Below, one piece after another: positions 45,891 through 55,810 of a stretch of DNA of 64,000 bases. Both the position numbers and the translations under genes were made by a program. Where the stretch lies: the NCBI RefSeq assembly GCF_004769555.1, contig NZ_RQFY01000004.1:558001-622000 (forward strand), given 5' to 3'. How positions within the stretch are numbered: the first letter of the stretch is position 1; each line of letters begins with the position of its first letter. Under the pieces are notes generated by a model. The model was not told the origin of the DNA. It worked only from the letters and a program-made list of their open reading frames with translations, and searched no databases. Origin of the DNA: Leptospira koniambonensis (GTDB lineage Bacteria; Spirochaetota; Leptospiria; Leptospirales; Leptospiraceae).

Positions 45891-47372
45891 GTATTCTGCA
45901 ATTAGAAGATCTGGATTTTCTCGGCCGATAGAAATTCGGATCAAACTTGGATCTAATCCAACTTCTTTTAAAAATCCTCTTCCCGCTTCAGTAGATACTA
46001 ACTCATAATGAGCCAAATACATATACAACATGTTCAGAGTGAATTCAGTTCCGAAACTTGGCCCTTTTAATAATCGTAATGAATTATAAAATGGTTCCAA
46101 AGGAACTCCTGGCTCGATTGTGATCACTCCACAATGCAAATCCTTATCTCTTGCGATCTTGGAAAAATTTCCATGATTTTCTTCTGAACCACTCCAATGA
46201 ACTGCTTTGATCTTTGGATGACTTGAAAAGAAGTTTGCAAGTTTAGCAGCATTCCTACCTATCTCTTTGACTCTTTCTATATAACCTTCTAATTCAAAGG
46301 ACATACGTTCACAGTCTCTGAAATAAGGAGTTTCTAAAAATTCTGGAGAATCTTTTTTCAATTTCTCAAAATAAGCAGAAGATGGATTCAAAAATAAAGC
46401 GCCCATCATCACATCTGCATGTCCAGATGCGAACTTGGTCAAACTTTCAACAATCACATCTGCATAAGGAGAAAGGTCCACAACTGCGGAACCTGCGACG
46501 GAAATATCAGCTACTAATGGAATTCCATATTTTTCCAAAAGTTTTTTAAGTTCAGGATAATCAGGAACTTGTATAAGAGGATTTGTAGGAGATTCAGTAA
46601 GAATTGCAGCTACTCTATGTCCTTCTTTAGAAAGGAATTCTTCCAATTCTTTCAGATCGACCACATCGTGGAATATATGAGAACCTCTAGAATATTTTTC
46701 TAATATTCTAATATTATCTACATACAACCATCCGAGTCTAAGCCAGATATCTTTTCCTTCTGCTGCGCGAATTTTATCTAATACTCTAAAAGAAGCATAG
46801 ACTGCATTCATTCCAGAAGTGGCCAGATATACTTGCAGGTTTTTGCCCGGATATAAAGCAGACAACGCTCCTTCTACCGTTTCGTAAGGTTTTTCTTTTC
46901 TGGATTCTTCTTGGTATATAGAATCTATAAGTCCTTTTTTGAATAAGTAATCTTCTGCTTTGCGAGAAGATAATAAACATCCTGTATGTTGGATAAAGGA
47001 TAATATTTTGGATTCGTTTTCTTTATTAGAAGGAATAGTTAAAGTAATGATGCCTTCGTCTTCTATAATTCTTGCGCCTTCTACCTGGAAAAATGAAACA
47101 ATATGATCAGCGGCTTTCCGGGAGTTTACGATAAACTGAGGGCCATCTACTCCCTTAGTCTCTCTATTATAATCTAAAATTTTTTCTATATAAGCATGAG
47201 CTACAAAGCGGGGATATCCTGCTTTTAATCTGGAAAGAGTTTCGGTTCTTTTTTCTTCGTAACCGATTACGTCAGCGACTTCCGGAAGGCTCATGGAAAC
47301 CGCATGTATGTTTTCAAATGGTATTCTTTCCCCGCAGATCCTACGATGCGGTTCTTCTATCTCTAGTATCAT
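45870..47372 (-). CDS. Cystathionine gamma-synthase-like PLP enzyme (long form)
   Basis: This 500-residue fold-type I PLP enzyme of the Cys/Met metabolism family catalyses transsulfuration steps of methionine synthesis in known relatives. The PLP lysine is in [17 protein letters not shown] and the aspartate in [24 protein letters not shown] is close to the C-terminus. It is about 100 residues longer than common bacterial MetB because of an N-terminal domain of about 150 residues. Fungal and plant cystathionine gamma-synthases also have N-terminal extensions. A gamma-lyase or O-acylhomoserine sulfhydrylase role cannot be excluded. It is convergent with the membrane protein gene. Confidence 0.78.
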   Translation of the reverse strand: MILEIEEPHRRICGERIPFENIHAVSMSLPEVADVIGYEEKRTETLSRLKAGYPRFVAHAYIEKILDYNRETKGVDGPQFIVNSRKAADHIVSFFQVEGARIIEDEGIITLTIPSNKENESKILSFIQHTGCLLSSRKAEDYLFKKGLIDSIYQEESRKEKPYETVEGALSALYPGKNLQVYLATSGMNAVYASFRVLDKIRAAEGKDIWLRLGWLYVDNIRILEKYSRGSHIFHDVVDLKELEEFLSKEGHRVAAILTESPTNPLIQVPDYPELKKLLEKYGIPLVADISVAGSAVVDLSPYADVIVESLTKFASGHADVMMGALFLNPSSAYFEKLKKDSPEFLETPYFRDCERMSFELEGYIERVKEIGRNAAKLANFFSSHPKIKAVHWSGSEENHGNFSKIARDKDLHCGVITIEPGVPLEPFYNSLRLLKGPSFGTEFTLNMLYMYLAHYELVSTEAGRGFLKEVGLDPSLIRISIGRENPDLLIAEYKKALGD

Positions 47373-47449
47373 ACTTTGATTACCATCGCAAAATTTTAGT
47401 CAGAAACATCAACTTTATTCGGTTGGACGAACAGAAGTCTAAAACGGTT

Positions 47450-48514
47450 CTAATTTGCCTGTGAATCTGCGAGGCGTTTGACTCTATCTTCTTCAGTTAA
47501 GGCGTTGATCAGGTCTTCTAGATCTCCTTCCATTATAGCAGAAAGATTATGACTAGTAAATCCGATCCTATGATCTGTACATCTTCCCTGTGGAAAATTA
47601 TAAGTTCGAATTCTTTCCGATCTGTCTCCTGAACCAACCATCTGTTTTTTTAGAGCATCTGCTGCGGCTTTTTTTTCTTCCGCCTGCTTTTCTAATATCC
47701 TAGCGCTTAAGATCCTCATCGCCTTTGCTTTGTTCTTGTGTTGGGATTTTTCATCCTGACAAGCAACTGCGATCCCAGTTGGAATGTGAGTGATACGAAC
47801 AGCAGAGTCAGTAGTGTTAACGTGCTGACCACCAGATCCGGAAGAACGATATACGTCCACGCGCAGATCATTTTCATTTATATTGATCTCAGATTCTTCT
47901 GCTTCAGGTAAAACGGCAACGGTTACTGCACTTGTGTGGATCCTTCCGCCTGATTCTGTTGCAGGTATTCTCTGTACTCTATGAGTTCCAGCTTCAAATT
48001 TAAAAAGGTCGTAGGCTTTATCGTTTTCCATCGCAAAGATGATCTCTTTCAATCCACCTATTCCAGTAGGAGAAGAATCTATGATCTCATGACGGATGCC
48101 CTGCTTGTCCGCATATCTGGTGTACATTCTAAACAGGTCAGAGACGAATAGTCCTGCTTCTTCGCCGCCGGTCCCAGCTCTTATCTCGAGTAGTATATTT
48201 TTGCCTGAATTCGGATCAGGAGGAAGAAGTAGGATTTCCAACTCTTTTTCCAAAGTTTCAATTCTTTCTTCTGCTTCTTTGCGCTCCTCTTCGTACATGG
48301 AGCGCATATCCCCGTCTTTTTCGGTTTTTAAAAGTTCTTCGGCGTCTTTTTTGTTCTGAATTAATTTTTGGTATTCGGTAATTTTATCGAATAAGGGCGT
48401 GAGTCGGGAACGTTCCTTATAAAGTCGTTTTAAATCATCCGGATTGGACGCGGTTGTAAGTTCGTCCGATATTTTGAGGTATTTTTGTTGTATTTTTTCT
48501 AGTCTGTCTAACAT
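47450..48514 (-). CDS. prfA: Peptide chain release factor 1
   Basis: This 354-residue factor ends translation at UAA and UAG. The family pattern is complete: [15 protein letters not shown], the tripeptide anticodon region around [14 protein letters not shown], and the GGQ motif in [16 protein letters not shown]. The motif's glutamine contacts the peptidyl-transferase centre. Its C-terminal GRCTDHRIG is also typical. It is divergent from the EcsC-like gene, with 40 bp between. Confidence 0.96.
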   Translation of the reverse strand: MLDRLEKIQQKYLKISDELTTASNPDDLKRLYKERSRLTPLFDKITEYQKLIQNKKDAEELLKTEKDGDMRSMYEEERKEAEERIETLEKELEILLLPPDPNSGKNILLEIRAGTGGEEAGLFVSDLFRMYTRYADKQGIRHEIIDSSPTGIGGLKEIIFAMENDKAYDLFKFEAGTHRVQRIPATESGGRIHTSAVTVAVLPEAEESEININENDLRVDVYRSSGSGGQHVNTTDSAVRITHIPTGIAVACQDEKSQHKNKAKAMRILSARILEKQAEEKKAAADALKKQMVGSGDRSERIRTYNFPQGRCTDHRIGFTSHNLSAIMEGDLEDLINALTEEDRVKRLADSQAN

Positions 48515-48554
48515 AGAAACCGTATCCCATTGCCTTGGTACCTTACTCCTCTAC

Positions 48555-49178
48555 ATGGAAAACTACAATTCGATTCTCTCAGCAGTTTCCGATCAGATAC
48601 TGAATCTTTTATCCGGTCTTCATTCCTATCGCAGCCCCTATGCTAAGACCATAGGATCGCCAGATGAGCTCATCCAAGAGCTGACCCAAAAATCTTCTCT
48701 CCAAACAGGAGCTGCGAGTGCCGCTCTCGCCCTTCCCCAAGGACGTTTGGGACTTGTTACATTGGCTCCCGAAATTATTTTAGTCTTAAGGCTCCAAGGT
48801 AAATTGGTGAAAGACATCGCCGCTTTATATGGAAAAGAGCATCAGGTAACACCAGAACTTATGGCTTATTGTTTATTTAAGGATAGGACTTCTTTTTTCA
48901 GGAATGTTCTCAAAGACGTTGGTGCTCGAGTTTTGATCCGACCAATGGCTTGGAAACTTCTACAAGAAGCAACTTATCAGATCGCGAAGGGTCTTATAAA
49001 AGGGAAAAAGTTTGCAAAACCTAAAAGTGGATTTTGGCTCCCGATTTTCGGATCCTTACTTTCTGGAGGATATTCCTTTTTGGAAACTCGTAATGTAGCA
49101 TCCAGAGCTCAGAAATTATTTTCTAAAGATATTATCAGCGTCCAATCGGACGAGCCTTGGGCTGAGGAAACTGCCTGA
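48555..49178 (+). CDS. EcsC-like protein
   Basis: This protein of about 207 residues resembles the EcsC family. Near residues 50-95 it has SSLQTGAASAALALPQGR followed by LAPEIILVLRLQGKLVKDIA and AALYGKE, the pattern of the core EcsC helices. The hydrophobic helices suggest membrane association, but no clean transmembrane span is seen. The function of EcsC-type proteins is not settled. The ATG at 48555 is preferred over an open frame that starts inside the prfA region. A lipoprotein gene follows after 23 bp. Confidence 0.6.
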   Translation: MENYNSILSAVSDQILNLLSGLHSYRSPYAKTIGSPDELIQELTQKSSLQTGAASAALALPQGRLGLVTLAPEIILVLRLQGKLVKDIAALYGKEHQVTPELMAYCLFKDRTSFFRNVLKDVGARVLIRPMAWKLLQEATYQIAKGLIKGKKFAKPKSGFWLPIFGSLLSGGYSFLETRNVASRAQKLFSKDIISVQSDEPWAEETA

Positions 49179-49201
49179 ACTCAAAATCTAAGTTCTATCG
49201 A

Positions 49202-50302
49202 ATGATCAGAATTTTATCTTTCTTATTATTAGTTTTTCTTTCCTGGAATTGCAAAAGTAAACAGGAAAGTTTAATTGAAGAGATCCAAGAATTACTGGAA
49301 GAGCAGAATTACGAAAAAGCTTCCGGTATGTTAAAGGATTATTTAGTAAAACCTAAATCCGACGGCGAAATTCTTTCTTCTGAAAAACCGGAAACTCCTA
49401 GAATAGTCGAACTCTCTTACGACAGAAAAAGATTAGTATATCTAGAAGATAGCAAACTAAATTGGAGAGATACAAGCGATGGATCTAACGGTTCGAAAAG
49501 TTTGGACGAAGTTCCAGCTTCTCTTGCAGTTTCCTTAAACGCAAACTTTGCGTTGGCGGAATATCCGATGACAAACGGCTGTCGCCTGTTCGCTATTTCA
49601 TTAAAAAATAATGATCTTCTATATGAATCAGGTGCTCAGATCTCTTGCAGGAATAGAGGTGGGATCTCAGACGATGGTTCTAAAATTTACTACTTTGTAG
49701 ATAACCAACTCTATGAAGAGAAAACAGTAGAACCAAGAACTCCTAAATTAATCGTTTCTAAAGAAAAGATCACTCCACCTTTTACAGGACTCAAAGCTAG
49801 ATTCTTTTTATATCCGATTGGAAAAGATTTCTTACTCTTCTCCGGAAACGCTGGCTCTTATTATTTATACTATTTCCAACCTGAAAAAAAATCAGTAGAG
49901 AAAATCGACCAAGAAGTTATCAGTCCGTTGATCTATTACGGAACTGGAGACTCAGCATATTATTTAGGCGGTTCCATCGGTAGACTTCATTTAAGAAGGT
50001 TACAACTCGGAAAAGGCAAACCTTCTAGCAGTAAACTATTTACGATCAGCAGAAAAGAGATCAATCCTTGGAAACTTCCAGGTAAGAATGAATTTGTTTC
50101 TAACTATTCAGGCAAAGTCCATCTTTGGGGACCTTCTCGCAAAAGCCAGGTTCTACCTTTGCTTTGTGAAAGGATCTGGCTTGTGGATCAAAACAAGGTT
50201 CTTTGCGAGAATGAAAAAGGCGGACTATATCTGACTAATTTGGATTTCCCAGAAGAAGATTGGAGAATTCTCAAATTGTACGAAGAAGCCAGAGACAAAT
50301 AA
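49202..50302 (+). CDS. Uncharacterised lipoprotein
   Basis: This 366-residue protein has a signal sequence ending in the lipobox-like SWNC (Cys17), so it is a lipoprotein. The mature part alternates beta-strand-like segments with polar loops (YDRKRLVYLEDSKL, DDGSKIYYFVDNQL, YYGTGDSAYYLGGS). This is the appearance of a beta-propeller, but no named family is recognised. It follows the EcsC-like gene and is convergent with the nitrilase-fold gene (2 bp apart). Confidence 0.75.
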   Translation: MIRILSFLLLVFLSWNCKSKQESLIEEIQELLEEQNYEKASGMLKDYLVKPKSDGEILSSEKPETPRIVELSYDRKRLVYLEDSKLNWRDTSDGSNGSKSLDEVPASLAVSLNANFALAEYPMTNGCRLFAISLKNNDLLYESGAQISCRNRGGISDDGSKIYYFVDNQLYEEKTVEPRTPKLIVSKEKITPPFTGLKARFFLYPIGKDFLLFSGNAGSYYLYYFQPEKKSVEKIDQEVISPLIYYGTGDSAYYLGGSIGRLHLRRLQLGKGKPSSSKLFTISRKEINPWKLPGKNEFVSNYSGKVHLWGPSRKSQVLPLLCERIWLVDQNKVLCENEKGGLYLTNLDFPEEDWRILKLYEEARDK

Positions 50303-50304
50303 TA

Positions 50305-51345
50305 TCAGAAAAAGATATTAATGATCAGATTTCCTTTTTGGCCTTCTATCGGCTCAGGGGAACCATACCGTGTCTTTGCAAAACTTTTTGCTGGAAATTC
50401 TTTGGTAAACGCTTTGCCTGAAAACTGAACTTGTCCGCTGGATTCAAACGAAGAATTTTTGATCCATTCTCTGAATTTGCCTTCGTCTTCTTGAGAACCA
50501 AGCCCGATCAATTTGTTTACATAAGTTTTCTTAACGATCTCTTCCATTTGAGAGGATTTTAGATCTTCTGTGAATAAGATCCCCAATCTGCCAGAAGGCA
50601 AATTTGCGACCCAAACTTCTGGAAGAATTTCTTTTTCCGAACCTGCAACTTGCGCGTCTTCAGATTTTTGAGTAGAAGTCCTAAGCAAAGAACCTTCTAA
50701 AAACTTTCCGGAAGGATCAAATATGTATGCTCTCTCTTGCCATTCACCCGGTTTGATAGAAAGTTTTCCTTCTTTCACTTCAGGAGAAGGTAAACAAATC
50801 GATCCTGCTAAGATGGAAACACCATACATCTTTGCCAGGTCTCCGAAAATCCTTTCGTATCTTTCTTTTGAATCTTGAGCGATCTCGAAAGATACTTCTT
50901 CTCCATTTAATATATGGGAGAAGTTTTTAATAGAAATCCTTTGGAAAAATACAGCCCAGTTCCAAGCCGATTCAATATTCTCCGAATCCAAAAGTTCCTT
51001 TCTGGAATCCATTAGGAAAATATAATTTCCTATTTCAGGAGGAAACGCTACGACTGTGGAATTTTGGAGCCAGCCTTTTTCTTTTGCAAAAGCAAGAGGT
51101 TCTTCTAGCCAGGCTCTGAATCTGTCTTCTCTAGTAAAATATTCAGGTTTGAATTCCAACTGAACGATGAGTAAATTTCCGGATCTTCTGTCCCAACCTA
51201 AAGAGACGGTTTTGGTTTCTTTTTTAGAGATCCTTTTTTGGAACTCTTCTTCGCTTAGAGAAACTCCAGAGAGAAGCCATCCAATAAATAAAAAGATCGG
51301 GACTAAAACCAAAGATGCGAGTGCATTCCTAACGAATGGGCTCAT
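50305..51345 (-). CDS. Nitrilase-fold membrane protein, probably catalytically inactive
   Basis: This protein of about 346 residues has one N-terminal membrane helix (about 6-28) and a domain resembling the carbon-nitrogen hydrolase (nitrilase) superfamily. [15 protein letters not shown] would hold the family glutamate and [13 protein letters not shown] follows the family strand. The positions of the catalytic lysine (EGSLLRTS) and cysteine ([11 protein letters not shown], where GxxICYDL is usual) appear to be replaced. Lnt-like activity is therefore unlikely. The ATG at 51345 overlaps the stop of the Nudix gene (ATGA), which fixes the start and shows coupling. Confidence 0.6.
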   Translation of the reverse strand: MSPFVRNALASLVLVPIFLFIGWLLSGVSLSEEEFQKRISKKETKTVSLGWDRRSGNLLIVQLEFKPEYFTREDRFRAWLEEPLAFAKEKGWLQNSTVVAFPPEIGNYIFLMDSRKELLDSENIESAWNWAVFFQRISIKNFSHILNGEEVSFEIAQDSKERYERIFGDLAKMYGVSILAGSICLPSPEVKEGKLSIKPGEWQERAYIFDPSGKFLEGSLLRTSTQKSEDAQVAGSEKEILPEVWVANLPSGRLGILFTEDLKSSQMEEIVKKTYVNKLIGLGSQEDEGKFREWIKNSSFESSGQVQFSGKAFTKEFPAKSFAKTRYGSPEPIEGQKGNLIINIFF

Positions 51346-51809
51346 ACTAACCAACCTTTAGGATTTAATTTACCATCAGGTATCTGGGGAACATATTCTT
51401 TTTGGTACAATTGCAGAGCGTCCAACATATATTCGAAAAATAAAGGTTTAGGTTCGTAAGCAGCTGCGTCTACCCAGGCAATATAATCATGCTCGTCAGA
51501 GAGGGTGATCTCACCTGAAACAAATTCTCCATGATACGCTACGATAACACATGGATGATTTCCATCACTGACTCTATGTTTGTGAATTAGGATTGGTCGA
51601 GGATGAATCTTGATCTCACAAAATTCTCCCATTTCTTCTTTTAACTCTCTGGATAAACTTTCCAGCCAATCTCCGTAAAATTCGTCTTCGTTCATTCTTC
51701 CGCCAGGAAGATCTCCGAATCCGGATTTGCGGTCTCTAAGAATGAGAAGTTCCTTTCCTTTTCTCAAAAAAACCTTTTGTGTGATTTGAAAAAAACCGTG
51801 TTTGCTCAA
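51342..51809 (-). CDS. Nudix hydrolase
   Basis: This 155-residue protein has a Nudix box (about residues 35-58): [15 protein letters not shown] continued by [13 protein letters not shown], close to GX5EX7REUXEEXGU with a short extra insertion. It would hydrolyse a nucleoside diphosphate linked to another moiety; the substrate is unknown. The start is TTG at 51809, with AAAGG about 8-12 bases upstream. Its stop overlaps the ATG of the nitrilase-fold gene by 4 bp. It follows the dehydrogenase gene by 51 bp in the same operon. Confidence 0.85.
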   Translation of the reverse strand: MSKHGFFQITQKVFLRKGKELLILRDRKSGFGDLPGGRMNEDEFYGDWLESLSRELKEEMGEFCEIKIHPRPILIHKHRVSDGNHPCVIVAYHGEFVSGEITLSDEHDYIAWVDAAAYEPKPLFFEYMLDALQLYQKEYVPQIPDGKLNPKGWLV

Positions 51810-51860
51810 AGCCTTATCCTTTCGCAGCGACCCTTAGGAAGCAATTCACTAAATACTCGC

Positions 51861-53384
51861 TCAGGAAGCTTTATGCCTGACAACCACTTTTATATTCTCC
51901 GATTTTCTTGCGTCTGTATACGCTTCCGGGATAGATCTGGAATCGAATTCTTTGCTGATCAAGTTTTTAGAAACGGATTTTAAAAATCCAGGTTCGGACA
52001 GCAGAAGTTCACGAGTACGGACAAAGTCCCCGCATCTACTTGTACTCAGGAATCCTCCACTTGTAATCCAATCTAAAAACAAATTGGATTCACTATCTGC
52101 AGATTTGGAGATCAGAATAAAACCTCTTGGTCGGACCAAAGATTTTTCTTCCTTAACATCTGGGCGAATCACTAAGTCCAGTTCAGAAGAAGAATTTACG
52201 ATCGCAAAATCAAATCTTTCTAGAGGGCCTTTGAATTCTTTAGATCCTAAAAACTTGGTTCCTTCTTCAATTGAGCCTGTAAAGATCCGGATTTTATTCT
52301 TCTTTTCTAGATCATCTAATAATTCTTTTTCTTCTTTGTTTAAGGAAACAGAAGAAGAAATGAAAACCCAAACCGGAGAACTTGCGTCAATTCCCCATAC
52401 TAAATCTAAAAAATTCGATCTTAGATGTGTAACAGAAATCTCATCTACTACGAGCTCAGTAAGATGTGCGATTCCAAGAGAAGTTTGGCCATTTGTAGTT
52501 TTTCTATGAATTTCCTTTTGGGTAAGATGGATGCTAGTTTCTAATCCGGAGACAGAACCAGTGGTATCAAACACTAGATCAAAAGAATGTTTATAATCAA
52601 TCCAAGAAGCAGATGTCGGAGTTCCTGCATTCTTCTCGAATAAAAGGCCTTCTTTAATATCAGCTTCTCCAAGATTGGAAAAATATAAAACCTGATCTGC
52701 TCCCATTCGCAAAGAAAGATCTGCTAAGTTTTGATGGCGGATGAAAGAAACAATTTCGAAGTTTAGATTGTTTTTTTTCCGATATAGATCCAAAGCTGCG
52801 ATCACTAAAGAGCCCAAACGTCTAGGCCCAAGAACTGCGATCTTTTTGAGATTTGCTCCGGCACGATTGAGAGAAACTTCTACACCATGCAAAGAAGCAG
52901 CAAATGGTTCTAATAAGACCGCTTCCATATCTTCTAGCTGTTTGGTCTCTACTAAGTTTCCTTTTGGTGCGAGAATATAAGGTCCAAATCCTCCGGGAAG
53001 ACGGTCTATTCCCAAAACCATTCTAGTCGGACTATGTGTTGGAATTCCAACCTGGCAAAACGGATCAGCCTCTTCTCCCCTGGAAACTACTGTATCATTG
53101 ATTTCTAATACGTATTTTTTACCGGTGAGATAATCGGATGCAACTACTTCGTGGCCAATGATCTGAGGAAGCGGAAAAGGTAAAAATCTGCGATCTAAGT
53201 CTGTGGAACAAATCCCGCAAAGTTCTGTTTTAAGAAGTCTATAACCTTTTCCGAGTTCTAAATAAGGAGAAGAATTTCGTAAAATCTGCCAGCCAGATTC
53301 TTCCGAACCTTTCATTTCATACACTGAATCGGAAAAAGAATCGTTAGAGTTGTATTCGTAAGCAGTGAACCGAACTTCTATCAA
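51861..53384 (-). CDS. Zinc-dependent alcohol dehydrogenase-like protein (MDR family), unusually long
   Basis: This 507-residue protein belongs to the medium-chain dehydrogenase/reductase family. The catalytic zinc ligands are visible as Cys in CGICSTDL, GHE in IIGHEVVAS, and Glu in LLEPFAASLHG. The Rossmann motif is odd: LGPRRLGSLVIAAL in place of GxGxxG. The four-cysteine structural zinc loop is missing. It is about 150 residues longer than usual, with the extra part in and after the nucleotide domain. The start is TTG at 53384, directly after the TAA of the rhomboid gene, so reinitiation is likely. Its reaction is unknown. Confidence 0.75.
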   Translation of the reverse strand: MIEVRFTAYEYNSNDSFSDSVYEMKGSEESGWQILRNSSPYLELGKGYRLLKTELCGICSTDLDRRFLPFPLPQIIGHEVVASDYLTGKKYVLEINDTVVSRGEEADPFCQVGIPTHSPTRMVLGIDRLPGGFGPYILAPKGNLVETKQLEDMEAVLLEPFAASLHGVEVSLNRAGANLKKIAVLGPRRLGSLVIAALDLYRKKNNLNFEIVSFIRHQNLADLSLRMGADQVLYFSNLGEADIKEGLLFEKNAGTPTSASWIDYKHSFDLVFDTTGSVSGLETSIHLTQKEIHRKTTNGQTSLGIAHLTELVVDEISVTHLRSNFLDLVWGIDASSPVWVFISSSVSLNKEEKELLDDLEKKNKIRIFTGSIEEGTKFLGSKEFKGPLERFDFAIVNSSSELDLVIRPDVKEEKSLVRPRGFILISKSADSESNLFLDWITSGGFLSTSRCGDFVRTRELLLSEPGFLKSVSKNLISKEFDSRSIPEAYTDARKSENIKVVVRHKAS

Positions 53385-54047
53385 TTATCTTGCCCCGACA
53401 AAAAATCCCAATATCAAAAGCAAAACTACGAATACTAAGTTTAATGCAAATCCAGTATGCAGCTCTCGTTTGATCTTATTATTTAAAAAATATGCGGTGA
53501 ATACAACTGAGATAAATCCACCTAGGTGAGCCCAATGCGCAACTTGATCTCTAGAAAATAGATTGGTGATATCAGAATATACCATAAGCCATGCCACTGC
53601 AAAAACAGGAAAAGGATAACTTCTCTTTCTAACTCGAATAGAAAAAGGAGAAAGTAAAGCGGCAACTGCAGCAAGTCCAGACACAGCACCTGAAGCTCCT
53701 ATAGCAGGTTGATTTTCTCCTAAGATCATTCCTCTTACAAAAGAATCCAAACCGCCCGAGACAAGAGCGCCCATAAAAAAGAAAAGAAGCCATTTTGTTT
53801 GGCCAACTTTATATTCTACAATCCTTCCTAAAAAAAATAGAAAGATCATATTCCAAAATAAATGGGTGAAGTCCGCATGTAGAAAGACCATTCCAATCCA
53901 TTTCCAAGGATAGAATTCTCCGGGACGACTGATGAAGAACGTATTTACAATTTCTTCTGGAACAACCACTGTAAGAAGGATTTGAGAAATAGTTATAAGT
54001 CCTACAATAAAAGCAGTCAGAGGAAATTCGAATAGAAAGGCCTTCAT
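53385..54047 (-). CDS. Rhomboid-family intramembrane serine protease
   Basis: This 220-residue protein has about six membrane helices with the rhomboid catalytic dyad: Ser in GASGAVSGLAA and His in HWAHLGGFISV. The HADFTHLFWNMIFL segment in the second helix region (HxxxN) is also family-typical. It cuts proteins inside the inner membrane. The ATG overlaps the TetR stop by 4 bp (ATGA) and its TAA abuts the TTG start of the dehydrogenase. Confidence 0.92.
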   Translation of the reverse strand: MKAFLFEFPLTAFIVGLITISQILLTVVVPEEIVNTFFISRPGEFYPWKWIGMVFLHADFTHLFWNMIFLFFLGRIVEYKVGQTKWLLFFFMGALVSGGLDSFVRGMILGENQPAIGASGAVSGLAAVAALLSPFSIRVRKRSYPFPVFAVAWLMVYSDITNLFSRDQVAHWAHLGGFISVVFTAYFLNNKIKRELHTGFALNLVFVVLLLILGFFVGAR

Positions 54048-54739
54048 TTAGATCCTCTCTGTATATAATAATTCATATAAGCTTTAAGCATCGTCTTCAA
54101 TTCTTGTAAGATCCCATCCGCAAGTGCACTATCTTGTCTTTCTCGGAGCCAGCGACTTAGAACAGAATCTGATACTTCTACCATGATCCTGGACATGACC
54201 ATCATTTCCTCTTTTTTCTTCATCCAAGGAATGACCCCGAAAAATAACTCCGCGATAAAATTGGCAATTGCCCTGTTATTCTCTCTGTCTATGGCTACAA
54301 GTTCAGGATCTAAGTTTTTATTCGACCACATAGGTATAAACCCAGGTTCGGATTTATAAAGTTGGGCAAATGCATCTATCAACCTATCTACAAGATTTTC
54401 CCATTCTGTTTTATTTGGAGGAGTATCTAGAAAATTCATAATCATTGAATTCACTCTTTCTAGATGCCTTTGCCCAACAGCTTTTAAAATGGCATGTTTG
54501 TTTGGAAAATATTGGTATAAAGAACCAATAGGTATCTCAGCTCTTTGTGCAATTAAATTAGTAGTGAGCGCTTCTGTTCCAACTTCATCCAAAAGATCAG
54601 CAACTATATCTAGGATATACTCAACCCTCTCTATAGCTCTTTTTTGAGAAGGTGATTTTCTCAGATTTAACTTAGAGTTTTTCTCTTTTTGTTTAGAGGA
54701 TATTGGCAGTTTCTTTTTTGCGATTTTGGGCAAAGACAT
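54044..54739 (-). CDS. TetR/AcrR family transcriptional regulator (operon leader)
   Basis: This 231-residue regulator has a basic N-terminal extension (Lys-rich, 1-35) and the TetR helix-turn-helix LIAQRAEIPIGSLYQYF (about 62-80), with a helical C-terminal ligand domain. It is the first gene of a five-gene unit (TetR, rhomboid, dehydrogenase, Nudix, nitrilase-fold) and likely controls that unit itself. The upstream region (54740-54799) shows only weak inverted repeats. It overlaps the rhomboid start by 4 bp. Confidence 0.92.
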   Translation of the reverse strand: MSLPKIAKKKLPISSKQKEKNSKLNLRKSPSQKRAIERVEYILDIVADLLDEVGTEALTTNLIAQRAEIPIGSLYQYFPNKHAILKAVGQRHLERVNSMIMNFLDTPPNKTEWENLVDRLIDAFAQLYKSEPGFIPMWSNKNLDPELVAIDRENNRAIANFIAELFFGVIPWMKKKEEMMVMSRIMVEVSDSVLSRWLRERQDSALADGILQELKTMLKAYMNYYIQRGSK

Positions 54740-54799
54740 TCCCCGGTTCTAAGTCGGTTTCTTACTAAAGAACAGAAAACTTGGATTCTATCAAGAAAA

Positions 54800-55699
54800 C
54801 TATTTCACGCCATAATAGCGAAGGATATGACGGAGGCTAGTTAAGTAAGAAGCACCAAATAAATTGATATGCACAAGCACAGGATATAACTGCCAGAATT
54901 GGATCCTATCCTTCAAATTGCCCGGATCATCCAAGCCAGCAGTGGCCAAAATGTCCTGCATCTCTTCTAGATTTAATGGACTTCCGAATAATTGTAACAT
55001 GGCAAGATCTTGTTCTGGATGTGAATAAGCAACGGATGGATCAATCAAATAAGCAAATCCATTCTTACCTTGCAAAACATTCCCTGACCAAAGATCTCCA
55101 TGGACCATTCTAGGTTTTACATGATCCAATCCCCAATCTTCTGAAAACTTATCAAAGATCCCACGGATCGCTAAAAGGTCTTTGTCTGTCAGAAGTTTTC
55201 GAGCTTGTGCAAGTTCTATCTGAGGTTTTAATCTTCTTTCCCAATAAAACTCTCTGAAGGAAGAGAACCAACCGTTGGCTTGGTTAAGGGAGCCGATAAA
55301 GTTATCCTTCTTCCAACCCCAAGAACCGAATTCGTTTTTGTATAAATTTTTTAAACTAGCAATTAGGTCTTCTCTAAACCCGGCAGAAGATCCAGTTTGC
55401 ACAAATTCCATTGCAAGAAGAGAAACTTTTCCTAAATGAACAGTTCCTAGATATTCAGGAACTCGAACACCAAGTCTGCAAAGTTGTTCCAGACCTTCTG
55501 CTTCGGTCTCAGCCATTTCTTTTTTAGGAATGATCTTAATGGCAAGCTGAGAACCGTCAGGCAGCCTTGCCTTATACAGTTCGAATAGGCTAGTAGAATG
55601 ATGGGTGATCTCCGCCTTTTTGGAGGAGGATAAAATACCAAGACGATCTAATCCGTCTCGGATCAATTCACCCATTCCTGTATTCGTGATTGCCATCAT
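54800..55699 (-). CDS. Fructosamine/ketosamine-3-kinase family protein
   Basis: This protein of about 299 residues has the fructosamine-kinase fold, a relative of aminoglycoside phosphotransferases. The catalytic loop is VHGDLWSGNVL (Asp and Asn), the metal-binding region is LIDPSVAYSHPEQDLAM, and LAIKIIPKKEM is the lysine strand. Family members phosphorylate sugar-amine adducts on proteins so they fall off, a deglycation repair. An open frame extends upstream to 55753; the ATG at 55699 is preferred because of AGGTAGG 6 bases before it. It diverges from the GH18-like gene. Confidence 0.87.
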   Translation of the reverse strand: MMAITNTGMGELIRDGLDRLGILSSSKKAEITHHSTSLFELYKARLPDGSQLAIKIIPKKEMAETEAEGLEQLCRLGVRVPEYLGTVHLGKVSLLAMEFVQTGSSAGFREDLIASLKNLYKNEFGSWGWKKDNFIGSLNQANGWFSSFREFYWERRLKPQIELAQARKLLTDKDLLAIRGIFDKFSEDWGLDHVKPRMVHGDLWSGNVLQGKNGFAYLIDPSVAYSHPEQDLAMLQLFGSPLNLEEMQDILATAGLDDPGNLKDRIQFWQLYPVLVHINLFGASYLTSLRHILRYYGVK

Positions 55700-55810
55700 T
55701 CGCATCCTACCTAATTCTTCGACCCTGGCTATGTATTTAAAATCGGAGATCAAACCTTCAGGATTGAAGAAAATTCGAGAATGGTTTCCTTAATATTACA
55801 GGACGGATAA

